Shown here: positions 1-4,091 of the stretch, in pieces
Numbering within the stretch: the stretch's first letter is position 1
Layout: every line of letters starts with the position of its first letter
DNA from: Candidatus Parvarchaeota archaeon
GTDB taxonomy: Archaea; Nanobdellota; Nanobdellia; Parvarchaeales; Parvarchaeaceae
Assembly (NCBI GenBank): GCA_023380435.1
Contig: JAMCRB010000002.1
Location: forward strand, 1-5,779
Length of the DNA: 5,779 nt
Direction: 5' to 3'
Notes under the pieces: model-generated
What the model saw: the letters and a program-made list of their open reading frames with translations, nothing else
The model's database searches: none
Told to the model about the DNA's origin: nothing
Program-made: the position numbers and the translations under genes

Positions 1-447
1 CTTGATGATGAGGCGGAAAGCGCGGTAATGAACCTGATACAAAATGATTTCGACAAGCTTCTGCGCTCCGGGCCGGTTTCTGGGTTGGGGCCAAAAAACG
101 GTTTTGTGCCGAGGATAAAGCCATTCATCTTCATAAGTGAAAAAGAGACTATGCTTTTTTCAATGCTTAACGGCATAGACGCTGTGCATTCGCCATGTCC
201 GTACGCGGGATTTGGGTTCCGCGGGGTAGTATCGAGAAAAATCAAGGAAATGGAGTCTTTTAAAGCTGGTTCAAAAAGATCAATAGTCGAAAAAGCCATG
301 AAAATCAAAGCCTCCCGCTCTGCTCTAGAACCCGAAAAAAGCGTACAAAAGTGCCGGATATGCGGGTTTCCAAGCGCGGGTGACATCTGTGATTTCTGCA
401 AGATAAAAGCAGAGCTCGGAAAGGCAGAATCTTCGCCGGTTTCTTAG
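1..447 (+). CDS. tRNA 2-thiolation enzyme, TtuA/Ncs6 family (partial, C-terminal half)
   Basis: The 5' end lies outside the window. The reading frame is open from base 1, so the ATG at 28 is an internal Met and not the start. The frame opens with LDDEAESAV, the conserved helix of PP-loop tRNA thiolases that follows the ATP site. At visible residue 66 is a Cys in the motif SPCPYAGFGFRG; in TtuA the equivalent Cys is the third ligand of the [4Fe-4S] cluster. The C-terminus has a zinc-ribbon pattern CRICG...CDFC (visible Cys 118, 121, 130, 133). These enzymes use ATP to adenylate a tRNA uridine and replace an oxygen with sulfur. TtuA acts at U54 and stabilises tRNA at high temperature; Ncs6/NcsA acts at U34. 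The ending CxFC looks more like TtuA than the CxAC of Ncs6, but the missing N-terminal half (SGGKDS, CxxC) is needed to decide. About 148 of an expected ~300 residues are visible. Confidence 0.92.
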   Translation, partial: LDDEAESAVMNLIQNDFDKLLRSGPVSGLGPKNGFVPRIKPFIFISEKETMLFSMLNGIDAVHSPCPYAGFGFRGVVSRKIKEMESFKAGSKRSIVEKAMKIKASRSALEPEKSVQKCRICGFPSAGDICDFCKIKAELGKAESSPVS

Positions 448-450
448 AGA

Positions 451-490
451 ATTTAAATGTCAAAAAGTTTGAGATTAAACATTTAAATAT
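451..490 (+). promoter_or_regulatory. Promoter of the coiled-coil gene: two identical ATTTAAAT boxes
   Basis: The palindrome ATTTAAAT occurs at 451-458 and again at 481-488, exactly 30 bp apart. The second copy (ATTTAAATAT, 481-490) is centred about 28 bp before the ATG at 513. That is the archaeal TATA-to-start-site distance, so transcription should begin at or next to the start codon and give a leaderless mRNA. No strong Shine-Dalgarno sequence precedes the ATG, which agrees. The first copy may be a second TATA box with a start site near 480, or part of an operator. Confidence 0.65.
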
Positions 491-512
491 TACGAAGTCG
501 AAATGAGAGTAT

Positions 513-1805
513 ATGGACAATAGTAACAGCGAGGGTTTCTCGCAGATTTACAATTCTTACAGGGAAGAAATAGATAAATTCAACAGCTCGATGGGAAAAA
601 TGATCTCTGACCTTTACAGCAGGATAAACACGCTTAACGAGGTTGTTGCACAGGTGCAAAAAAGCAGGGACCAGGACCTTATAAAAGCTGTAAGCGAAAA
701 CCAGCAGAGGATACTTTTGCTTAACGACGGCATAAACAAGCTTTCCATAAACCTCAACACCACAATATCCAATTTCAATTCTGCAGTAGACAAGATAAAT
801 CAGGACCATACATCAACAGAAAAGAAAGTTAACCAGTTAAACAACGCAGTTATAGGCCTGACTGAAGAGATGAAACATCTCTCGGACAACCTAAACGGCT
901 CGGTGACTAATTTCAACAAGATAGCCGAATCGATAAACCTAAAGTCTCATAACGACTCAGAAACCATAAAAAGGATAGAGGAGACTGCAAGGCTTCTTTC
1001 AGACAACTACAAAGTCCTTTCCGACGGTATAAAGGACAGCGTATCCAGCTTAACCTCGATGAATAACGAGATGTCAGAGAAGCTGAACAAGCTCTCCGAG
1101 ACCGTTTATGCGGGCCTACCTGGAGTTAATTCTCTGAACGATGAAATAATAGACCTGAAGAAAGCAAAAGTCGAGCTGGAGAGGAAATTTGAGAAGACGA
1201 CAAATGCCACAAACTCGCTTGCAGTCGAAACAAACGGTCTGAACCTGAAGATGGAGAACATGGCAAAGGAGTTCCAAAACATACAAAAAGCGATATCCGA
1301 CACGCAGAACCACGTCATGGATTTCATAAATATCGCCAGGTCGTCGATGGAGTCCATCTCCAATTACAACCCGGAAGAGATAAAATCCGCAGTCAAAATG
1401 ATACAGGACAAAACCGATTCAATAAGCAAGGAGGTCGAGAGACTGAATGATAACGAGGGGAATTTCAACAAGCAGTTCAATAACCTTGCATCAAAAATAG
1501 CAGACCTAAGCACGGTTAAAAATGCGACTAAAGTCTTCGAAAACGCCGAGGCCGCATATAAAAACGTTCAGGATTCTGAGAACAAGATAAACGCCCAGGC
1601 GTCTAAAGTCGAGATAATGTTTAATGAGATACTGACATCTATGAACAGATTCGTCAATATAAACAAAAGCATATCCGACCTGGCAAAGAAAACAGGCGAG
1701 CTGGAAAATGATATAAACAAGCTAAAAGCCGGGCTACAGGTCTTTGCCACAAAAGACGAGATAGTAGATCTTCACAATAAACTTAACGAACTAGAGAAAA
1801 AATGA
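513..1805 (+). CDS. Long coiled-coil protein of unknown function with a 46-residue repeat
   Basis: I do not recognise a named family. The 430 residues are almost all charged/Asn-rich amphipathic helix. There is no signal peptide, membrane segment, Cys or Trp, and only two Pro (204 and 287), which probably mark breaks or hinges in the rod (AGLPG at 200-204; NYNPEE at 284-289). Residues 61-198 form three tandem 46-residue units in which LS plus a following hydrophobic ladder recur at 77, 123 and 169. Core spacing 3-4-3-4-4-3-4 fits five heptads plus one hendecad per unit. The C-terminus (FATKDEI..L...LNELEKK) is another helix. The start at 513 is supported by a TATA box at leaderless distance. 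A winged-helix gene follows 9 bp after the stop, so the two are probably one operon. A cytoplasmic structural, SMC-like or scaffold role is possible, but no ATPase domain is present. It is certainly coding; its function is unknown. Confidence 0.9.
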   Translation: MDNSNSEGFSQIYNSYREEIDKFNSSMGKMISDLYSRINTLNEVVAQVQKSRDQDLIKAVSENQQRILLLNDGINKLSINLNTTISNFNSAVDKINQDHTSTEKKVNQLNNAVIGLTEEMKHLSDNLNGSVTNFNKIAESINLKSHNDSETIKRIEETARLLSDNYKVLSDGIKDSVSSLTSMNNEMSEKLNKLSETVYAGLPGVNSLNDEIIDLKKAKVELERKFEKTTNATNSLAVETNGLNLKMENMAKEFQNIQKAISDTQNHVMDFINIARSSMESISNYNPEEIKSAVKMIQDKTDSISKEVERLNDNEGNFNKQFNNLASKIADLSTVKNATKVFENAEAAYKNVQDSENKINAQASKVEIMFNEILTSMNRFVNINKSISDLAKKTGELENDINKLKAGLQVFATKDEIVDLHNKLNELEKK

Positions 1806-1814
1806 ATCATTCTC

Positions 1815-2309
1815 ATGGCATATAAATATACTCCTGAAAAAAAGAAGTCGAATGCAAGACTATACAAAGAAAAGCCACTTGCGTCTATATCCATAAGCGA
1901 ATTCGAAAAACCGGGGAATGACTACCTAGTGAACCTCAGGCGGTTTTGTATATCATTCGGACTTATAAGCCCTGGCGAGAGCAGGATAGGGATAGTACAC
2001 ATAATGGACCTTTTGCTGAGACAGAGACAGAAAAAACGCGATGGGCTGGATAGCTACGAGATAATGAAGGCCCTGTACTCAAGAAACGTGAGGATAGTTT
2101 ACGCAAATGTTTTAAGGGATCTCAGAAAACTAGTTGGCGTCGGACTAGTCGAAAGGAAGGGCAATTATTACAGGATAAGGGAGAACCTGCCTCTTAAAGA
2201 GGTGATATCCGACTTCGTGCAGCCATACATAATAAACAAGATACTTGGCAGGATTAATGAATACGCCGAAGCTATAGATAAGAGCCTCACAGCTCCGAAA
2301 GCAGCTTAA
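1815..2309 (+). CDS. Winged-helix DNA-binding protein, unknown role
   Basis: This 164-residue basic protein starts with a Lys-rich tail (residues 1-20). A probable winged helix-turn-helix spans residues 58-122: helix 1 (IGIVHIMDLLLRQRQ), helix 2 (LDSYEIMKALYSR), recognition helix (VYANVLRDLRKLVGVG) and a wing strand pair (LVERKGNYYRIRE). A C-terminal helix (about 127-158) could mediate dimerisation. This layout is typical of archaeal transcription regulators and of chromosome-associated winged-helix proteins; no ligand domain is visible. The ATG lies 9 bp after the stop of the coiled-coil gene and has no good ribosome binding site of its own, which suggests translation coupled to that gene. 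Thirteen of 15 Arg codons are AGA/AGG. Its 3' end overlaps the convergent gene by 23 bp. DNA binding is inferred from the fold only. Confidence 0.83.
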   Translation: MAYKYTPEKKKSNARLYKEKPLASISISEFEKPGNDYLVNLRRFCISFGLISPGESRIGIVHIMDLLLRQRQKKRDGLDSYEIMKALYSRNVRIVYANVLRDLRKLVGVGLVERKGNYYRIRENLPLKEVISDFVQPYIINKILGRINEYAEAIDKSLTAPKAA

Positions 2310-2556
2310 AGATTTTTTTGCCTTTCTGGGTCAACGAAATTATTTTCTTGTGTTTGTTCCCGTCGGAGGTGGTAAGGCCGATTTTGTCCATTAACTTTAT
2401 TAATTTGACTACATAAGCATAACTGCAGTCTATTTTTTTTGATATCATGGCAGGGTAGAGGCGGCCATCGTTCTGGCTTATTATCTGCAGGAGTATAAAC
2501 GGCTTATCGTGAAGTAAGAGCTTTCTGATCGATTTCGACGCTTCGGTTACTGGCAT
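2287..2556 (-). CDS. Small winged-helix transcriptional regulator, MarR-like
   Basis: The 89-residue protein is little more than one winged helix-turn-helix domain. Helix 1 is about 17-29 (KPFILLQIISQND), helix 2 about 33-41 (LYPAMISKKI), the recognition helix about 45-60 (SYAYVVKLIKLMDKIG), followed by a basic wing (TTSDGNKHKKIISLT) and a final helix (QKGKKIFKLLSEL). This resembles MarR/PadR-type domains in archaea, where a GLT...K...LT..G wing is common. The Cys at 44 could be redox-active, but there is no second Cys. The start is supported by an in-frame stop just upstream and by AAGGA six to eight bases before the ATG. It is the last gene of a minus-strand operon whose first gene starts at 3248, so it may regulate that operon. 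Its 3' end overlaps the convergent winged-helix gene. Confidence 0.84.
   Translation of the reverse strand: MPVTEASKSIRKLLLHDKPFILLQIISQNDGRLYPAMISKKIDCSYAYVVKLIKLMDKIGLTTSDGNKHKKIISLTQKGKKIFKLLSEL
2313..2319 (+). terminator. T7 run, probable terminator of the coiled-coil/winged-helix operon
   Basis: Seven consecutive T bases begin 4 bp after the stop of the winged-helix gene. Archaeal RNA polymerase terminates at such T-runs on the non-template strand without needing a hairpin. The run lies antisense within the last codons of the convergent gene (its KKIFKLL stretch). Confidence 0.5.
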
Positions 2557-2562
2557 ATTTTA

Positions 2563-2569
2563 CATCCTT
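2563..2569 (-). promoter_or_regulatory. Ribosome binding site (AAGGATG) of the small winged-helix gene
   Basis: AAGGATG ends 6 nt before the ATG at 2556 and contains AGGA, complementary to the archaeal 16S rRNA 3' end. It overlaps the TAA stop (2568-2570) of the 44-codon gene upstream. That suggests the ribosome finishing the small gene re-initiates on the regulator. Confidence 0.5.
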
Positions 2570-2702
2570 ACACAAATGAATCTATCGGCTTATAGCCTAC
2601 GTTTATTCTAGTTTTTCTCCTATTTATGTTTTCAATTTTTGCTTCCGCCTTCGTACTGTCTATAAATGGCATTGGTTTCCTGCCATAGCGTTGTGATTTC
2701 AT
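2568..2702 (-). CDS. Small basic protein, 44 residues, unknown
   Basis: This short frame fills the only gap between two minus-strand genes. ATG at 2702 lies 6 nt after the TAG of the 179-residue gene, and TAA at 2568-2570 lies 11 nt before the ATG of the winged-helix gene. The product starts MKSQRYGRKPMPFIDSTKAE and ends NVGYKPIDSFV. It is rich in Lys and Arg, has no Cys, Trp or Leu, no membrane segment, and no recognisable motif. Its codons (ATA for Ile; AGG/AGA prominent for Arg) match the neighbours. An in-frame TGA sits directly before the start, so it cannot be longer; an internal ATG at 2672 would give 34 residues. Exact fit between two genes argues for a real gene, but a chance frame of 44 codons is possible. 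It could be an RNA- or DNA-binding accessory peptide; this is a guess from charge only. Confidence 0.58.
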   Translation of the reverse strand: MKSQRYGRKPMPFIDSTKAEAKIENINRRKTRINVGYKPIDSFV

Positions 2703-2708
2703 TCACGC

Positions 2709-3248
2709 CTACGCCCTACAGCTTGACACTGACATATCTAACGAGCTTACAAAATCGTACTCTTGCAGCAGGTCAGACAAGCGGTTGTACGCAGAGTTTA
2801 TTAGCCGAAGCGAATCCGCTGATTTTTTCAGCTTTACACTACTATTGTTTATATCCTCCAGATCGCTGCAGATTAAGTACTTGTTAATAACATATGGGCC
2901 TTTCACTCCCTTTGCATAAAGGATAGCCGCATCCTCAAATGCGCATTCCAGTGCTTCGTAAACCCCGTCCGAGAGGTACGGTTTCAGTATAAACTCTATC
3001 TTTTTTTCGCTGTTTAAAGATGCCATATCGCATTTTGCCGTGTAATCCTCCAGTTCGTCAACCAGAAGATTCAATAAGTTAGGTATGCTTTTTCCGTGTG
3101 TTTTACGATTATCTACATTAGATTCTAACGGCAAGTTTACACCAAGGCCCGACATGAAAGAAGATGCTTTTTTGCGGTCGTATCTTATCCTTGATATTAT
3201 GGAGATAAGCTCAGATTTCAGCTCATACTTCTGGTCTGGCGCATACAT
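2709..3248 (-). CDS. Hypothetical helical protein, 179 residues
   Basis: I do not recognise this family. The product looks soluble and mainly helical, with no signal peptide or membrane segment. An N-terminal helix (about 7-33) rich in Lys/Arg is followed by a polar linker (38-54) and helical segments at 56-70 and 80-113, then a Gly-Pro turn (VKGPYVINKYL, 115-125). A C-terminal amphipathic helix follows (about 132-168). There are four Cys (73, 102, 127, 177), widely spaced and not arranged as a metal site. The ATG at 3248 is preceded at archaeal distance by AATATAAAAT, so it is probably the first gene of the operon with the 44-residue protein and the small winged-helix regulator. The final residues SCRA are followed by TAG and, 6 nt later, by the next ATG. 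Length and context support a real gene; function is unknown. Confidence 0.8.
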   Translation of the reverse strand: MYAPDQKYELKSELISIISRIRYDRKKASSFMSGLGVNLPLESNVDNRKTHGKSIPNLLNLLVDELEDYTAKCDMASLNSEKKIEFILKPYLSDGVYEALECAFEDAAILYAKGVKGPYVINKYLICSDLEDINNSSVKLKKSADSLRLINSAYNRLSDLLQEYDFVSSLDMSVSSCRA

Positions 3249-3264
3249 ACGAAGACGAGACTCT

Positions 3265-3274
3265 ATTTTATATT
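3265..3274 (-). promoter_or_regulatory. TATA box of the 179-residue gene operon
   Basis: Read on the minus strand the sequence is AATATAAAAT, centred about 22 bp upstream of the ATG at 3248. Allowing the usual ~25 bp to the start site, the transcript would begin at or within a few bases of the ATG, giving a leaderless or near-leaderless mRNA. A 6-bp inverted repeat (ACTTTT at 3278-3283, AAAAGT at 3295-3300) lies just upstream. Confidence 0.6.
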
Positions 3275-3277
3275 AAT

Positions 3278-3300
3278 ACTTTTAATTGAGAATGAAAAGT
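3278..3300. repeat. 6-bp inverted repeat upstream of the 179-residue gene
   Basis: ACTTTT (3278-3283) and AAAAGT (3295-3300) are perfect inverted repeats separated by 11 bp, so the arm centres are 17 bp apart. They lie just upstream of the TATA box at 3265-3274 and downstream of the tRNA 3' end. They could be an operator for a dimeric winged-helix protein or a weak tRNA 3' hairpin. In AT-rich sequence, chance is a fair alternative. Confidence 0.3.
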
Positions 3301-3355
3301 TGCATCAAGAAGTTCGTGGTAGTATATTACATAAGAGGGCCCACTGGGATTTGAA

Positions 3356-3374
3356 TTCCTGTATCATTTAATAA
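3356..3374 (-). other. tRNA intron 2, noncanonical position 53/54 (19 nt)
   Basis: The intron TTATTAAATGATACAGGAA separates G53 (3375) from U54 (3355). A full BHB motif is visible: outer helix TGA (3383-3381) with TCA (3354-3352); 5' bulge GG|T (3376-3374); central helix CCTG (3380-3377) with CAGG (3361-3358); 3' bulge AA|T (3357-3355); inner helix TATT (3373-3370) with GATA (3365-3362), closed by the loop AAAT. Cleavage after the second base of each bulge restores the standard T arm CTGGG-TTCAAAT-CCCAG. Confidence 0.92.
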
Positions 3375-3389
3375 CCCAGGTCAGATGGT

Positions 3390-3407
3390 TACTTCCATCC
3401 GTGGCAT
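3390..3407 (-). other. tRNA intron 1, canonical position 37/38 (18 nt)
   Basis: The intron ATGCCACGGATGGAAGTA lies between A37 (3408) and A38 (3389). The BHB motif: outer helix is the anticodon stem GATGG/CCATC; the 5' bulge is GA|A; the central 4-bp helix pairs exon CTTC (3413-3410) with intron GAAG (3395-3392); the 3' bulge is TA|A. Cleavage after the second base of each bulge leaves a 7-nt anticodon loop. The inner helix is poor (two U-G wobbles, then a C-A mismatch), so this is a relaxed motif. Confidence 0.85.
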
Positions 3408-3468
3408 TCGAAGCCATCGATCCTGTCCGCTAGACTATGGGCCCTCACAATAGTTATATAAAACTCCT

Positions 3469-3478
3469 AATATTTATG
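3469..3478 (-). promoter_or_regulatory. TATA box of the tRNA-Arg gene
   Basis: Minus-strand CATAAATATT is centred about 29 bp before the first base of the tRNA (3444). This would place the start site a few bases upstream of the mature 5' end. It sits immediately after the stop codon of the metallophosphoesterase gene. Archaeal tRNA genes use such upstream TATA boxes rather than internal A and B boxes, so an intron in the T loop does not block transcription. Confidence 0.6.
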
Positions 3479-3479
3479 C

Positions 3480-4091
3480 TTAGACTGTGATTATTTTTCC
3501 CTTTGGGCCGGCGTTTATTATATCCGTGTTCCCAAGACGGTCTTCAAGGCCGAAAGTTTCGTGAATATGCCCGCATATGCATTTGTCGGGTTTTAATTTC
3601 TCTATCATCTCCCTAACTGACGTGCTGCCTACGCTCATGTTCTTGCCTATCTTGTCAAGTTTAGTCCTGTAAGGGGGGACGTGTACCACCATTACTTTCT
3701 TTTTGGAGTCGTTTATGTACCTAAAAGAGTTCTCTATCCTCTTCTTGATTTCATACTCGGAAAGCTCGTTCGGGCCTATGTTCGCCAGGCCGCAGCCGAA
3801 GAAACCGACATCTCCGATTCTAAATGCATAGCTGTGCATGTCATAAAGCATGTCCGGATACCTCTGTTTAAGAAGGAAAATGTCCGCTTCGCTGTCGTGG
3901 TTTCCCGGTATCAGAGCGACTTTCTTCTTCGCGTCTTTGAAAGGCTTAAGGAGACCTTCCAGGCCGTCGCCGAATATAGAAAGGTCGCCTGCAAGTATTA
4001 CAAGGTCGACTTTCTCATCTTTGGCCCTTTTAGCCAGTTTTTCTACCGCGTTTATGTCACCATGTATGTCTGATGCTGCAAGAAGTTTCAT
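3480..4091 (-). CDS. Calcineurin-like metallophosphoesterase (Icc-related type)
   Basis: The 203-residue protein has every metal-binding motif of the calcineurin-like phosphoesterase superfamily, in order: SDIHGD (D8, H10), LAGD (D36), GNHD (N64, H65), VVHVPP (H137) and GHIHE (H175, H177). A dinuclear metal site hydrolysing phosphomono- or diesters is therefore expected. The compact length and ending (INAGPKGKI) suit the archaeal Icc-related phosphoesterase group (COG2129-like), whose substrates are mostly unknown. No Mre11-like capping or extra domains are present. The ATG overlaps the stop of hel308 as ATGA (4088-4091), and a weak AGGGA lies 5 nt before the start, so translation is probably coupled. 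The link to Hel308 suggests, but does not prove, a role in nucleic-acid or nucleotide metabolism. The protein looks cytoplasmic and intact. Confidence 0.93.
   Translation of the reverse strand: MKLLAASDIHGDINAVEKLAKRAKDEKVDLVILAGDLSIFGDGLEGLLKPFKDAKKKVALIPGNHDSEADIFLLKQRYPDMLYDMHSYAFRIGDVGFFGCGLANIGPNELSEYEIKKRIENSFRYINDSKKKVMVVHVPPYRTKLDKIGKNMSVGSTSVREMIEKLKPDKCICGHIHETFGLEDRLGNTDIINAGPKGKIITV

Larger units (their letters stand above)
3336..3444 (-). tRNA. tRNA-Arg (anticodon UCG) with two introns
   Basis: Minus-strand gene of 109 bp that splices to 72 nt. Acceptor GGGCCCA (3444-3438) pairs perfectly with TGGGCCC (3343-3337). U8 A9; D stem GUCU/GGAU with two wobble pairs; D loop AGCGGACA with G18 G19 and A20, the arginine identity base. 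Anticodon stem GATGG (3418-3414) pairs with CCATC (3388-3384). The spliced loop is CUUCGAA with anticodon UCG at 3411-3409, reading CGA. The variable region is UGAC, giving G15-C48. T stem CTGGG (3379-3375) pairs with CCCAG (3348-3344) around UUCAAAU once the second intron is removed. CCA is not encoded. The discriminator is U73 (3336), unusual for Arg. One intron lies in the anticodon loop and one at the start of the T loop, so the B-box-like signal is broken and a standard tRNA scan could miss the gene. Confidence 0.94.

Noticed and set aside
28..30. ATG at 28 as the start of the first gene
   Set aside because: The upstream in-frame codons encode LDDEAESAV, a conserved part of the thiolase family, so this Met is internal.
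2589..2595. CTATAAG on the minus strand as a separate promoter for the small winged-helix gene
   Set aside because: It falls at a usable distance but lies within the 44-codon gene, and the tight gene packing makes operon transcription simpler. It remains possible as a secondary promoter.
2666..2887. 73-codon plus-strand frame
   Set aside because: It lies opposite the 179-residue and 44-residue genes, has biased composition and no promoter or ribosome site; it is a shadow frame.
2287..3248. Toxin-antitoxin interpretation of the orphan operon
   Set aside because: No known toxin or antitoxin fold or catalytic motif is visible in the 179-residue or 44-residue proteins; size and order alone are not enough.
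3409..3413. tRNA-Glu(UUC) reading of the CTTCG stretch
   Set aside because: It would put C at the near-invariant U33. With C32-U33 in place, the anticodon is UCG, and A20 fits arginine.
3402..3416. Anticodon arm read as TGGC-TTCGAAT-GCCA, giving tRNA-Ser(CGA)
   Set aside because: This leaves only a 4-bp stem and a long unexplained stretch before the T arm. The GATGG/CCATC stem with a BHB intron gives a complete cloverleaf, and there is no long variable arm as required for tRNA-Ser.
3454..3463. TTTTATATAA on the minus strand as the tRNA TATA box
   Set aside because: It is centred only about 15 bp before the tRNA 5' end, too close for an archaeal start site. The CATAAATATT box at 3469-3478 has the correct spacing.
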